DNA of 64,000 bases, taken from Sphingomonadales bacterium. GTDB lineage: Bacteria > Pseudomonadota > Alphaproteobacteria > Sphingomonadales > Sphingomonadaceae. Numbering within the stretch: the first letter of the stretch is position 1; each line of letters opens with the position of its first letter. Positions 9,171 through 20,695 of the stretch are shown one piece after another. The position numbers were made by a program, and so were the translations under genes. The notes below the pieces were generated by a model. It was given only the letters and a program-made list of their open reading frames with translations. It did no database searches and had not been told where the DNA came from. The stretch covers positions 184,902 to 248,901 of the forward strand of contig JAIXPC010000006.1 in NCBI GenBank assembly GCA_027486415.1, given 5' to 3'.

Positions 9171-9659
9171 ATGCGCGCTCTTATCGCCCTCCTGCTGCTT
9201 GGCGCTGCCCCGGCCGCCGCCCAGCGGTTCGACAGCAATGCCCCCATCGATGTCGATGCCGGCCGTATCGACATCGCCGACGATGCCAATGAAGCGATCT
9301 TTTCCGGCGCGGTCGTCATCCGCCAGGGCAGCCTGACGCTGAATGCCGATCGCGTTCGCATCACCTATGCCAAGGATGCGGGCGGCAACCCGCAGGTGCA
9401 GCGCCTCGATGCGCTGGGCAACGTCCGCCTGCGGCAGGACAATATGCGCGCCACCGCCAACAGCGGCATCTATGACGTCAACGCCCGGCTGGTGACATTG
9501 ATCGGCAATGTGAAGATGGACCGCGACTCCAACCATCTCGAAGGCGCGCGCGTGGTATGGAACCTCGCCACCCGCACCAGCAGCTTCGACGCCCGCTCCG
9601 CCGCCAACCCCGGCGGCCGCGTGACCGGGCGGTTCACGGTGCCGCAGAAGCAGAACTGA
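9171..9659 (+). CDS. lptA: LPS transport periplasmic protein LptA
   Basis: 162 residues. A signal peptide (MRALIALLLLGAAPAAAQ) is followed by one OstA/LptA beta-jellyroll: PIDVDAGRIDIADDANEAIF, then VIRQGSLTLNADRVRI. It forms the periplasmic bridge for lipopolysaccharide between LptC and LptD. The gene is adjacent to lptC. lptB does not follow: the next gene is on the opposite strand and overlaps the last 26 bp of lptA. Confidence 0.9.
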   Translation: MRALIALLLLGAAPAAAQRFDSNAPIDVDAGRIDIADDANEAIFSGAVVIRQGSLTLNADRVRITYAKDAGGNPQVQRLDALGNVRLRQDNMRATANSGIYDVNARLVTLIGNVKMDRDSNHLEGARVVWNLATRTSSFDARSAANPGGRVTGRFTVPQKQN

Positions 9660-10494
9660 TCGCGTCAACCGCCGCGCGCACGGCATCGGGCCGCTCCAGC
9701 GGCAGGAAATGCGTCGTCCCCGGCAGCCGCGTCGCACGCACGCAACGGGGATGGCCGGCAAACACCGCCATCTCGGCATCGCGCACCGTCGATCCTACAT
9801 CGCCGGCCAGCAGGATGAACGGGCAGCGCACATCGGCCAGCGCCAGCTCGACATGGGGTGACACCGCCCGGAACGTCGCCGATTCAAATGCCGGCGCACA
9901 GGCCAGTTCGACGCCGTCCGCCGTCTCGATCAGGCCGCCATCCAGATAGGCATCCAGATCGGCATCGCTCCAGGTGCGGAACACGCCGCGGCCATGATAG
10001 GCGGCGCGCGCGTCAGCCCGGCTGGGGAAGCTGCCGCGCCGCCGCGCCGCCTGGTCGGCCATCGGGTTGGGCACCACCGCGCCGCCGCGCACCGCCCGCG
10101 CCACGTCGAACGGCAGCATCGGCGGATCGAGCAGCACCAGCCCCGCCACACGGTCAGGCCGCAACGCTGCTGCCAGCAGGGACACGGTCGCCCCCATCGA
10201 ATGTCCGGCGAGAATCCACGGCGCGCCGCCATCGATCACGTCCAGCAGGCTGAGCAGATCGGCAGCGAAATCATCCCAGCTGGCCAGCTGCGCGGGATCG
10301 CGATCCAGCCCGGTGAAACCATGGCCGCGGGCATCGCTGGCGGTCACCGCGAAACGGCTCGCCAGCGGTGCCAGCAGCCCGGCATAAAGCTGCGCGTTCA
10401 TGCCGGTCGCATGGGCAAAATGCAGGCGCGGGCCTGATCCTGCCTGCAATGCGGAGACCGGCCCGGCCGGGGTGGTGATCGTCGTGCGCTCCAT
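9634..10494 (-). CDS. Alpha/beta hydrolase
   Basis: 286 residues with the alpha/beta hydrolase fold pattern: an oxyanion region near LHFAHATGMNAQ, the nucleophile elbow GHSMGA, an acidic residue after the strand ILLAGDVGS, and the catalytic His in TTHFLPLERP. The substrate cannot be inferred. The ATG at 10494 is chosen over one seven codons upstream because the protein then starts at the first beta strand. Its 3' end overlaps lptA by 26 bp, tail to tail. Confidence 0.82.
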   Translation of the reverse strand: MERTTITTPAGPVSALQAGSGPRLHFAHATGMNAQLYAGLLAPLASRFAVTASDARGHGFTGLDRDPAQLASWDDFAADLLSLLDVIDGGAPWILAGHSMGATVSLLAAALRPDRVAGLVLLDPPMLPFDVARAVRGGAVVPNPMADQAARRRGSFPSRADARAAYHGRGVFRTWSDADLDAYLDGGLIETADGVELACAPAFESATFRAVSPHVELALADVRCPFILLAGDVGSTVRDAEMAVFAGHPRCVRATRLPGTTHFLPLERPDAVRAAVDAISSASAAP

Positions 10495-10522
10495 GGCCCC
10501 AGCGATAGCAGCCACGCGCCGA

Positions 10523-11394
10523 TCAGCCAGTGCGTTGATTTGCCAGCCAGCGCGACAGGATGGCGCTGTTCTTCGCCAGCAGGGCCGGATCGCGCCCAGC
10601 CGGCGCCGTCATGATCGCGGTGTCGAGCACGCTGTCGATGGGACTGGGCGCCCGGTGGTCCGGCAGGCTGGCACACAGATGCACGATCATGGCGCGGGCC
10701 AGCGCGGCATTGCCGTGCATCACCTTGACGATGTTGGCCACGTCCACGTCATCGCCGTCGTGCCAGCAATCATAATCCGTCACCATCGCCACCAGCGCGT
10801 AGGGCAGCTCCGCCTCCCGCGCCAGCTTGGCCTCCGGCATCCCGGTCATGCCGACGAGATCGCAGCCCCAGCTCTGGTGCAGCCGGCTTTCGGCGCGGGT
10901 CGAAAAGGCCGGGCCTTCCATGGCAAGATATGTCGCGCCGCGATGCACACGCCCGCCAGCGGCAACCACGGCATCCGCCGCGTGGCCCGAAAGCCGCGGG
11001 CACACCGGATCGGCCATCGGCACATGGCCCACCAGGCCGGTATCAAAGAAACTCGCCGCGCGGCCCACGGTGCGATCGATGAACTGATCGGCCACGACGA
11101 AATCGCCCGGCACCATGGCGGCATTCAGCGACCCCACCGCCGACACGGCCAGCAGATCGGTGACGCCCAGCCGCTTCATCGCATCGATGTTGGCGCGCAC
11201 GTTCAGCCGCCCCGGCGGAACGCGATGCCCGCGCCCGTGGCGGGGCAGGAAACGCACCGCCACACCGGCAATCCGCCCGCACAGGATGGCGTCCGACGGC
11301 TCGCCCCACGGCGTGTCGACGCGCACCCACTCGCCATCCTCCAGCCCGTCGATGGCATAGAGCCCGGAGCCGCCGATGATCCCCAGTGTCCAGC

Positions 11395-11398
<4 letters not shown>
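10523..11398 (-). CDS. mtnP: S-methyl-5'-thioadenosine phosphorylase
   Basis: 291 residues, purine nucleoside phosphorylase family 2. Motifs are IIGGSGLY at the N-terminus, FLPRHGRGHRVPP (phosphate binding), AMEGPAFSTRAES, GMTGMPEAKLARE and VTDYDCWH (base-binding Asp). It cleaves methylthioadenosine to adenine and methylthioribose-1-phosphate for methionine salvage. It is translationally coupled to the upstream gene by a 4-bp ATGA overlap (11395-11398). A hypoxanthine-specific variant cannot be excluded by eye. Confidence 0.92.
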
Positions 11399-13505
<2,107 letters not shown>

Positions 13506-13511
13506 GGCCCC

Positions 13512-14771
13512 TCACCCCTCCTTCGTCTCGCCCTTCTGCGGGGTGAGGCCATAGCGCGCCACCAGCGTCCACACGTGCGGCGGGATCATGTTCTTCATCA
13601 TGCCCGGCGCTTCGCGGCGCAGGTGGAGGATGGTCTCGATCGCCTTCATCTCGACGCGGGCGCGGCCGAATTCCTTCCCCTTGGGGCCGACTATCGGCAT
13701 GATCTTGCCCACCAGCGGGCGGATGAACTTTGGCATCCGCCTGAGCGGCAGGCCGCCGGCCGCGCGTTCGGTGTTGGCCAGGAAGCCCTTCACCGGCCCG
13801 GCGCGCTTGGAGCCATCGGGCTTGCCATTGTCCTCAGCGTCCGACAGCGCGACCTCGTCACCCAGCAGGCCGAGCAGTTCGGCGCCGCGATCGTTGCGGA
13901 CGAGCAGCCATTGTTCGCCGGTGCCGCCCATGTAGCCCACCGTGATATCGGCCAGGCTGTTGGTGTAATCCACGCAGGTGCGGCAGGTGAGCGGGAAGAA
14001 GTCGGGCCTCAGGTCCGACAGCGGCAGCATCAGGAACGGGATTTCCTTGCGCCGGCCATCGTCAAACCGCAGCTCGACATGATAATTCGCCTTGAATTCC
14101 AGGTAGGTGATGCTGTCCGGCTTGTCCGAGAGCAGCGACAGGAACTCGTGGAAATTCTCGGTCGTGGTGTTGTCGCTGCACGGCGTGCCGATGACATAGA
14201 TGCGCTCGAAGCCCAGCTTGGCCTCCAGTCGCCGGAGCGCATGGATCTGGCACGGGATGCCGATGATGCCGATGCGCTTGAAACCGGCGGCGCGGGCCGG
14301 CTCCAGCAGGGCGAGCAGCGGCGCATAGCCCATCCGCATCCCGCGCACTTGGGCCATGGCTTCGGGCCTCGTCACCATCACCGGGCGGGGCCGCCACTTG
14401 TCATCGGGGTCGGGCGCCATCGTCAGCACGGCGTCCACCGCGCCCGTCTGCAGCAACCGCTCGCCCAGCCGGCTGGTGATGCCTGTCCACTGCGCGCCTT
14501 CTGACGGCGTTTTCAGCCGCGCCTTGGCCATGCGCTGGAACGGGCCGAAGAACAGTTCGTCGGGACGGTTCTCATCGCGGGCGCGGCCATGAACCTGCGC
14601 TTCCATCGCGGCGTAATCGGGCTTGATGAACTGGCAGGCGGTGCCGCAATCGGTGGGCGTGGCGGTGCGCGACACGCCGCAATCGGTGCACAGCCCGCGC
14701 GGGGCGGCGGGCGCAAAGTCAGGCGCGATCAGGCCGGTGTCAGTCACATTGATCCCCACGTTGATTGGCAC
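13512..14771 (-). CDS. bciB: Ferredoxin-type 8-vinyl reductase BciB (F420H2 dehydrogenase beta-subunit family)
   Basis: 419 residues. An N-terminal cysteine set (C28, C31, C42, C46; CTDCG then CGTAC) should bind an iron-sulfur cluster. Later motifs IGIIGIPCQIHALRR, GTPCSDNT and TCRTCVDYTNSLADITVGYMG are those of the FrhB/BciB family, which also includes plant 7-hydroxymethyl-chlorophyll reductase. BciB reduces the 8-vinyl group of divinyl protochlorophyllide using reduced ferredoxin and FAD. Adjacency to LPOR makes BciB the preferred call over other FrhB-like proteins. The start is a GTG at 14771; alternative GTGs lie at 14759 and 14747. The stop codons of LPOR and bciB are 6 bp apart, tail to tail. 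Confidence 0.8.
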   Translation of the reverse strand: MPINVGINVTDTGLIAPDFAPAAPRGLCTDCGVSRTATPTDCGTACQFIKPDYAAMEAQVHGRARDENRPDELFFGPFQRMAKARLKTPSEGAQWTGITSRLGERLLQTGAVDAVLTMAPDPDDKWRPRPVMVTRPEAMAQVRGMRMGYAPLLALLEPARAAGFKRIGIIGIPCQIHALRRLEAKLGFERIYVIGTPCSDNTTTENFHEFLSLLSDKPDSITYLEFKANYHVELRFDDGRRKEIPFLMLPLSDLRPDFFPLTCRTCVDYTNSLADITVGYMGGTGEQWLLVRNDRGAELLGLLGDEVALSDAEDNGKPDGSKRAGPVKGFLANTERAAGGLPLRRMPKFIRPLVGKIMPIVGPKGKEFGRARVEMKAIETILHLRREAPGMMKNMIPPHVWTLVARYGLTPQKGETKEG

Positions 14772-14804
14772 CCCTGCTCAGCGGCGCTGTTAGCGCCCCC
14801 ACCC

Positions 14805-15839
14805 TCACATCCGCAAGGGCGAAGCATAGCCGGTCAATTCCAGATAGCCGCGCCCACCCGGCACGGAGACGGCACCTTCCCAATAGACCGGCCCGCCGCT
14901 CATCCGGCTGTCCAGTTCCTGGTCCGGCATCAGTGGCACCACGGGCAATTCGCGCCACTGGCCCGCCAGCTTCAGCGCCACCACCGGCTTCACCGGCCAG
15001 CGCGCCTTGCTGCGCGGGCTTTGCCACCAGCCGCCGGCCTGCCAGCGCACATCATCGGGCGTCAGCACCGTCAACCGCCCGGCCTTGTCGCGATGGCTGC
15101 CGCCGGCCCACAGCGCGCCGCCTTTGGCCGAACGCACGCGAAACAGGGTGACGGCGCTGCCATCATCCATGTTCAGCCCCAGCCAGTCCCAGCCCACTGC
15201 CTTGGGATTGAGCAGCGTCGATGACCATTCCCGATCCAGCCACGCCGTGCCGGTGACGGCCTTGCCATTCAGCCGCCCTGCCACGGCAAGGTGCGGCCAG
15301 CTGTAATAATGGCTCGCCTCGCCCGCGCCGGGCCCCTTGCGGCTGAAGCCGGCATCACCTTGCAGGATCACGGCCTGCGTCGGCGTGAAGGCCAGATCAA
15401 GGGCAAGGCCCTCGCCAGACACCCTGGCGTGCAGCCGGCCATCGCGGCCGCGCCACAGCCGCCAATCGTCCAGCCGCACATCCATGTCGCCCACGCGCGC
15501 CCCGGCAAGCCCAAAGCCTTCGCGGGCAATCTTTGCAGCGTGGCGCAAACGGCCGGCAGCGGGATCAGACAGCGCGGCATGGGCAAAGATCACCTGCCGC
15601 GGCACGAATGCCGAAGGATTGGCCGTATCGATATCGGGTCGCGTGCGGAAAAAAGTGATCTGGAACCCGCGTTTGCCCTGCAGCGTGTCGAGCCAGCCCG
15701 TCACATACCACCACTCGGTGCGAAATTCGGGATGCGCGCCATGATCGGCCGGAAAGCGCAGCGGCACACCGGGGCGCACCGGCGCGAACGTCGCCGCCAG
15801 CAGCAGCGGCAGCATCAGCAGGGCCAGCAGCCGCCGCAT
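14805..15839 (-). CDS. AttH / CrtC-like lipocalin-fold protein
   Basis: 344 residues with an N-terminal hydrophobic signal segment (LLALLMLPLLLAATFA), so it is exported or membrane-anchored. The EFRTEWWYVTGWLDT motif and later TGTAWLDREWSS and GWDWLGLNMDDG blocks are typical of the AttH / carotenoid 1,2-hydratase (CrtC) superfamily. It is the third gene of an operon with an ABC ATPase and a large FtsX-type permease; each junction is a one-base TGATG overlap, and this fixes the start at 15839. The same arrangement is known as AttEFGH-type transporters, so a periplasmic partner of that transporter is more likely than a carotenoid hydratase. Confidence 0.82.
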   Translation of the reverse strand: MRRLLALLMLPLLLAATFAPVRPGVPLRFPADHGAHPEFRTEWWYVTGWLDTLQGKRGFQITFFRTRPDIDTANPSAFVPRQVIFAHAALSDPAAGRLRHAAKIAREGFGLAGARVGDMDVRLDDWRLWRGRDGRLHARVSGEGLALDLAFTPTQAVILQGDAGFSRKGPGAGEASHYYSWPHLAVAGRLNGKAVTGTAWLDREWSSTLLNPKAVGWDWLGLNMDDGSAVTLFRVRSAKGGALWAGGSHRDKAGRLTVLTPDDVRWQAGGWWQSPRSKARWPVKPVVALKLAGQWRELPVVPLMPDQELDSRMSGGPVYWEGAVSVPGGRGYLELTGYASPLRM

Positions 15840-18388
15840 CACCAGTCCGCCCGCACCGCCAGCAGCGCGCGGCCGCCCAGCGCCCGACGCCCGGCCACCA
15901 CCGCCGTGCCGCCGGCACACAGCACCAGCGCCGCCACCAGCCCGCCCAGCAGCGGCCCCGGCAATGCCAGGTCCATCGTCCAGTGAAAGCTTTGCGGGTT
16001 CACCACGCGCACCAGTACCAGCGCCATCACCAGCCCCAGCGACAGCCCGGCCAGCGCCCCGATCAGGCCCAGCCCCGCCCCTTCCAGCCCCAGCATGGTC
16101 AGGATGGCGCGCCGACCGACGCCAACGTGGCGCAGCATCCCGAATTCGCGCAGCCGCGCCAGCACCTGCGCCGAAAAACTGGTCGCCACGCCGATCAGGC
16201 CGATGATGATGGCAATCGCCTCCAGCGCATAGGTCACCGCAAAGCTGCGATCAAAGATGGTCAGCGCCACGCGCCGCATCTCGCCCGGCCGGCCAAACTG
16301 GGCCTGGCCCTCAACCGCCTGCGGCAGCGCCGCCTGCAACGCCGTCTGCACGGCTGCCGGGTCGGCCCCGGGCGCAAGGTCAAAGCTCGCCTCCGTCGCG
16401 GTCGCATCGCCGGTGAAGCCGCGATAATCGGCCAGCGGCACGATGATCGCCCCCCATTGCCGGGCATAATCGCGCCACACGCCAGCGACGAACAGGCGGC
16501 GCGGCACGCCGCCGATCACGAGACTGTGCACCTCGCCCACCTGCCAGCCGTAAAGCCAGGCCAAAGGCTCCGAAATCAGCGCCCGCGCCGTGCCCGGCGG
16601 CGTTGCCGCATCGGTGCTCGCCATGATCGGCACGCTCGCCTGCCCGCCCTGGGCCATCAGGGCCACCGCCGGCCGCGCCGGATCGATCCGCACCGGCAGC
16701 ACGCGCTGGAACCGCACATGGGCCAGCCCCGGCACCGCTGCCAGCCGGGCCTGATCGGCGGGCGGCAGGCCGCCGGCCTCGGCCCCTTCCAGATGCAGGT
16801 AAAGATCAGACGGCAGCACCGCCACCAGCCAGTCATCGACGCTCTGGCGGAAACTCGCCACCATCACCGCCATCGCCACCATCAGCGCGGTGGACGCCAC
16901 GATGCCCGACAGCGCCAGCCCCGCCGCCTGCGGCACGCCCCACAGCCGCCGCACCGCCAGATCGAGCGGCAGAAAGGCCGAACCCTTCCTGGCCAGCGGC
17001 GCCAGCAACAGCCGCGCCAGCGCCGGCATCAGCGCCACACCGCCGGCCAGCAGCAGCGCCATCGCGGCATAGCCCAGCAGTGGCAGGCCCCACAGCGGCG
17101 GCCCCAGCGCCGCCAGCGCCCCCAGCCCCAGCATCACCAGCCCCGGCCATGCCCGCGGCCGGCGCGCCGGATCAGGCACATCGCCAAGGCCTTTCAGCGC
17201 CTGCGCCGGCGCCGCCCGCGCCGCGTTCAAGGCCGGGCCAAGACTGCCGGCCAGCGCCGTCACCAGCCCCAGCGCACCGAACAGCAGCGCCGCGCCCGTA
17301 TCAAAGGCCAGCCGCGCCCGCGCGCCGCTGAAATAGCCGCCGCCAAGATCGCCGCCAAAACGGTCCACCACCAACACCGCCAGCCCGTATCCCAGCGCCA
17401 CACCCAGCGCCGCGCCAGCCACGCCCAGCACCAGGCCTTCGGCCAGCAACTGCCGCACCAGCCCGGCGCGCGGCAGGCCCAAGACGCCCAGCAGCGCAAA
17501 TTGCGGCCGCCGCCGCGCCACGGCCAGCGCCTGTGCCGACCAGACGAGGAACCCGCCGGTCAAGAGCGCCACCAGCGCCAGCATGCCCAGGTTGACACGA
17601 TAGGCCCGGCTCAGCGCGTCGGCGCGGGTGGCCTCGGCCTCCGGCGTGGCCAGCATCGCGTCGGCCGGCAATGCTGCCGCCACCACCGCCCATGCCGCGT
17701 CCCCGTCCACCAGTTTCAGATCGATGCGGTGCAGCCGGCCCAACTGCCCGAACCGCCACTGCGCCTCGGCAATGTCGATCACCGCCAGCTGCGCCTCGTC
17801 CGCCCCGGCCAGCCGCCCGGCAATCCGAAGGCGCGCCTGCCGGCCAGCGGCGGTGATGATGAAATCCTGCCCCGGCGCCACGCCTGCCGCGCGCATCAGC
17901 GCGGGTGACAACCAAACGGCATCGGCTTGCCAATTTGGCCGGCTGCCCACGCCGCCCTGCCCGGCGACGCTGATGCCAACCAGGCCAGGCGTCACCGCCA
18001 TCGCCCGCAACGGATCGACGCCGATCAGGGTGAAACGCCCGCCTTTGGCTTCGGACCCCGGCCGTGCCAGCCGGCCCCAGCTGGCCGGCACTTCCACCAC
18101 CGGGCTGATCGCCTGCACCTCAGGCAGCTGCGCCAATCGGGGATATAATGCCTCGTCCAGCCCCGCCGCCGATCGCGCCCTGACCGCGACATCGGCTCGG
18201 CCCTGCACGCTGGCCACGGCACGGCCAAAGCTGGCCAGCGCGGCGCTGTTCACGAGGTGCACGGCAAAGCCCAGCGCCACGCCCACGGCAATCGCCAGCA
18301 CGGCAAGGCCCAGCCGCACCGGGTGCGCGCGCCATTCGCCGGCCATCAGCCAGCCTGTCACTGCCATGCCGTTTGCCGAATGGTGCAT
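15839..18388 (-). CDS. Large FtsX-type ABC transporter permease
   Basis: 849 residues. One N-terminal transmembrane helix is followed by a long periplasmic domain and then three helices (near GMLALVALLTGGFLVWSAQA). A second set of membrane segments and a second FtsX unit end the protein (GLVAALVLCAGGTAVVAG), giving the duplicated MacB/FtsX layout of lipoprotein-release and AttFG-type permeases. It works with the ATPase encoded immediately upstream. The ATG at 18388 overlaps the ATPase stop by one base; an alternative Met lies 7 codons in. Confidence 0.87.
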   Translation of the reverse strand: MHHSANGMAVTGWLMAGEWRAHPVRLGLAVLAIAVGVALGFAVHLVNSAALASFGRAVASVQGRADVAVRARSAAGLDEALYPRLAQLPEVQAISPVVEVPASWGRLARPGSEAKGGRFTLIGVDPLRAMAVTPGLVGISVAGQGGVGSRPNWQADAVWLSPALMRAAGVAPGQDFIITAAGRQARLRIAGRLAGADEAQLAVIDIAEAQWRFGQLGRLHRIDLKLVDGDAAWAVVAAALPADAMLATPEAEATRADALSRAYRVNLGMLALVALLTGGFLVWSAQALAVARRRPQFALLGVLGLPRAGLVRQLLAEGLVLGVAGAALGVALGYGLAVLVVDRFGGDLGGGYFSGARARLAFDTGAALLFGALGLVTALAGSLGPALNAARAAPAQALKGLGDVPDPARRPRAWPGLVMLGLGALAALGPPLWGLPLLGYAAMALLLAGGVALMPALARLLLAPLARKGSAFLPLDLAVRRLWGVPQAAGLALSGIVASTALMVAMAVMVASFRQSVDDWLVAVLPSDLYLHLEGAEAGGLPPADQARLAAVPGLAHVRFQRVLPVRIDPARPAVALMAQGGQASVPIMASTDAATPPGTARALISEPLAWLYGWQVGEVHSLVIGGVPRRLFVAGVWRDYARQWGAIIVPLADYRGFTGDATATEASFDLAPGADPAAVQTALQAALPQAVEGQAQFGRPGEMRRVALTIFDRSFAVTYALEAIAIIIGLIGVATSFSAQVLARLREFGMLRHVGVGRRAILTMLGLEGAGLGLIGALAGLSLGLVMALVLVRVVNPQSFHWTMDLALPGPLLGGLVAALVLCAGGTAVVAGRRALGGRALLAVRADW

Positions 18389-19104
18389 CAGGCCGGAACG
18401 AGCCCGCTTGCCGACAATCTCAGCACCCGGTCGGCGGCGCCGGCCACCATGTCGCTGTGGGTGACGATCAGCACGGCAGCCCGCCGTTCGCGCGCCTCGC
18501 TGAGCAGCAGATCAAGGATGCGCGCGGCGGTTTCGGGATCAAGATTGCCGGTCGGCTCGTCCGCCAGCACCAGGCCGGGCCTGTTCACCAGTGCCCGCGC
18601 AATCGCCACGCGCTGCAATTCCCCGCCCGACAGCACCGCCGGCCAGTCGGCACCCCGGCCATCCAGGCCGACCTGCGCCAGCATCGCCTCCGCCCGCGCC
18701 AGCGCGTCCGCCGCGTTCATGCCGGCCAGCAGGCAAGGCAGCGCGACGTTGCGGGCCAGCGTCAGGTGCGGCAGCACGTGAAAGGCCTGGAACACGAACC
18801 CCAGCGCCGACGCGCGCAGCGCCGCCCGTGCCGGTTCGGCCAGCGCGGCGATATCCTGCCCGCCGATCAGCACCTGCCCGGCATCGGCAGCATCCAGGCC
18901 AGCAACGACATTCAGCAGCGTGGATTTGCCCACGCCGGATTCGCCGACGATCGCCACCACCTCGCCGGGACGCACCGCCAGATCGACGCCGGCAAACAGC
19001 GTCCGCCGCCCGCCGCCGGCCAGCGGCACGGCGCGCGCCAGCCCGGTCGCTGCCAATATCGGGGCAGCCACCGCCGGCGGGGCGGAGGAAAGGTCAGGTC
19101 GCAT
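18388..19104 (-). CDS. ABC transporter ATP-binding protein (LolD/MacB type)
   Basis: 238 residues with Walker A GESGVGKST, the Q-loop near GFVFQAFHVLP, signature LSGGELQRVAIARAL, Walker B LVLADEPTG and the switch His in VTHSD. The signature and loop belong to the LolD/MacB subgroup that powers FtsX-type permeases. First gene of a three-gene operon with the permease and the AttH-like protein. The substrate is unknown. Confidence 0.93.
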   Translation of the reverse strand: MRPDLSSAPPAVAAPILAATGLARAVPLAGGGRRTLFAGVDLAVRPGEVVAIVGESGVGKSTLLNVVAGLDAADAGQVLIGGQDIAALAEPARAALRASALGFVFQAFHVLPHLTLARNVALPCLLAGMNAADALARAEAMLAQVGLDGRGADWPAVLSGGELQRVAIARALVNRPGLVLADEPTGNLDPETAARILDLLLSEARERRAAVLIVTHSDMVAGAADRVLRLSASGLVPA

Positions 19105-19175
19105 GGCAGCGCTTTAACCCAATGCCGCCGCGATGGGAGCCGGGTGTGGCACCATGGCCCACCCGGCAGCAGGCA

Positions 19176-19589
19176 TCAGGCCTGTTTGGCGAACAGATTG
19201 GCCGGGTTTCGCATCGCCTTGAATTCCAGCGCGTTGCCGGCCGGATCGAACAGGAAGAACGTGCCCTGCTCGCCCGGCTTGCCTTCGAACCGCACGTGCG
19301 GTTCCAGCTCGAACGCGACGCCGGCCGCCTTGATGCGCGCGCCCAGCGCTTCCCAGCCGGCCCAGTCCAGCACAAGGCCGAAATGCGGCACCGGCACCTG
19401 GTCACCATCCACCGGATTGCGGTGGATGGCCGATTTCGGCGCGCGGTGCACCACGAGCTGGTGGCCGTGGAAATCGAAATCGATCCACGTGTCGGATGAT
19501 CGGCCTTCCGGGCAGCCCAGCACCGTCCCATAGAAATGCCGGGCGGCGGCCAGATCATCGACCGGAATGGCAAGGTGGAACGGATTCAC
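19176..19589 (-). CDS. VOC (glyoxalase/dioxygenase superfamily) protein
   Basis: 137 residues in two beta-alpha-beta-beta-beta halves: FHLAIPVDDLAAARHFYGTV opens the first, and FFLFDPAGNALEFKAM contains the C-terminal metal-ligand Glu. Typical of extradiol dioxygenase-like or glyoxalase-like small enzymes; substrate unknown. It starts with GTG at 19589, sharing a 4-bp GTGA overlap with the RcdA homologue upstream, so the two are translationally coupled. Confidence 0.85.
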   Translation of the reverse strand: MNPFHLAIPVDDLAAARHFYGTVLGCPEGRSSDTWIDFDFHGHQLVVHRAPKSAIHRNPVDGDQVPVPHFGLVLDWAGWEALGARIKAAGVAFELEPHVRFEGKPGEQGTFFLFDPAGNALEFKAMRNPANLFAKQA

Positions 19590-20086
19590 AGGGCGTCTCC
19601 ATGGGTGTTGGCAAGTTGGTGGGCGCGGGCCAGCACGTCGCGGCTGGCCCGCACGATGGGGCCGCCGCCGTCATCCGTGAGCAGCGGGTGGCTGGCCGGC
19701 AAGGGTTCCGGCAGCGGGCATGGCACCGGCTGCAGGCACAGCAGCGGCGCGGCCGGATCGTCGGACTGGTGCGCAGGATCGAGCAGCCAGTTCATCACGC
19801 CAAGCAGCCGCGTGGTGACGGCAAGACATTCCAGCGCGGCCGCCAGCGCCGGTTCGGGCGGCAGCTCCTCGCGCCACAGCCGGCCCGGCCCGTCAAACCA
19901 GCGCCGCGCCGCTTCCGATACGCGGATCGTGTCGTGATACAGCGCGTCCATCTGGTCGCGCAGCGGCAGGCCACGCGCTTCGCCGGGACCGCTGGTGGAT
20001 GGCGTCAGGCTGCCCAGGCTGCTGTTGCCGGCGGCGGCGGGCGGCGCGGCGGTATCACGCGTGCGGCGGCTTGACGGTCTGGCCAT
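19586..20086 (-). CDS. DUF1465 / RcdA-family protein
   Basis: 166 residues. The core (MDALYHDTIRVSEAARRWFDG, then LAVTTRLLGVMNWLLDPA) matches DUF1465, the family of RcdA, which in Caulobacter helps deliver CtrA to ClpXP for cell-cycle proteolysis. The C-terminal stretch is Pro-rich and divergent. The ATG at 20086 is chosen over 20170 because the extra residues are Ala-rich noise. A cell-cycle role is inferred from the family only. Confidence 0.7.
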   Translation of the reverse strand: MARPSSRRTRDTAAPPAAAGNSSLGSLTPSTSGPGEARGLPLRDQMDALYHDTIRVSEAARRWFDGPGRLWREELPPEPALAAALECLAVTTRLLGVMNWLLDPAHQSDDPAAPLLCLQPVPCPLPEPLPASHPLLTDDGGGPIVRASRDVLARAHQLANTHGDAL

Positions 20087-20138
20087 GCTGGCTGTTATCC
20101 CCCCGGATGCGGCGGCGTCCACCGCATTATCAACCGCG

Positions 20139-20684
20139 TCAGCCGCGCAGCACCTTGCGCCGCTCGACACGGAAGCGTTTCAGCTCCTCGGCCGGCGCCG
20201 GCCAGTCGGGATCGGCGCGCGCGGCGGCACCATAATCCTCCATCGCCTCCTTCAGATTGCCGGCGGCTTCTTGGGCCTGGGCGCGGGCAAACAGCGCGCG
20301 GGCCGGCTCCTTCGGCCCCAGTTCGATGCCATGGCTGATCAGGGCGACGGCTTCGGCGCTGTTGCCGGGCAGGCGGGCGAGCGCGATGCCCTTGTTGATC
20401 CAGGCTTCGGGCAGGCCGGGGGCCGCCTTGATCGCCAGATCGAAATCGGCGAGCGCCTTGTCGATCTGCTGGGCGCGCAGCCGGCCGATGCCGCGGTTCA
20501 TCAGCATCGCCAGCCTGACCGGCAGGGCAAGGCCCGGCTGGGCGATGGCGCGATCACAGCGGCCAAGCTGGCCGCGCGTCGGCCGCGTCGCTTCCGCGAC
20601 TTCGCGGCACGGATCGAAGGGCGCGTCCTGCGCCATGGCCGGGCTGGCACCGGCCAGCATCACCGCGATCAGCAACCGTCGCAC
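20139..20684 (-). CDS. Exported TPR-repeat protein
   Basis: 181 residues. A signal peptide (MRRLLIAVMLAGASPAMAQ) is followed by about three TPR units (MLMNRGIGRLRAQQIDKALA; PGLPEAWINKGIALARLPGN; ARALFARAQAQEAAGNLKEA). Probably a periplasmic protein-interaction module with no recognised partner. The first cysteines (DPCREV, GRCDRA) may form a disulfide. Precedes a DUF465 gene in reverse order on the same strand, 11 bp away. Confidence 0.8.
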   Translation of the reverse strand: MRRLLIAVMLAGASPAMAQDAPFDPCREVAEATRPTRGQLGRCDRAIAQPGLALPVRLAMLMNRGIGRLRAQQIDKALADFDLAIKAAPGLPEAWINKGIALARLPGNSAEAVALISHGIELGPKEPARALFARAQAQEAAGNLKEAMEDYGAAARADPDWPAPAEELKRFRVERRKVLRG

Positions 20685-20695
20685 CGGTCGGGCTT

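Noticed and set aside
15983..17908. A 641-codon plus-strand frame across the FtsX permease gene
   Set aside because: Antisense shadow of a gene with strong membrane and operon evidence; its composition (Arg, Gln, His) is typical of shadows.
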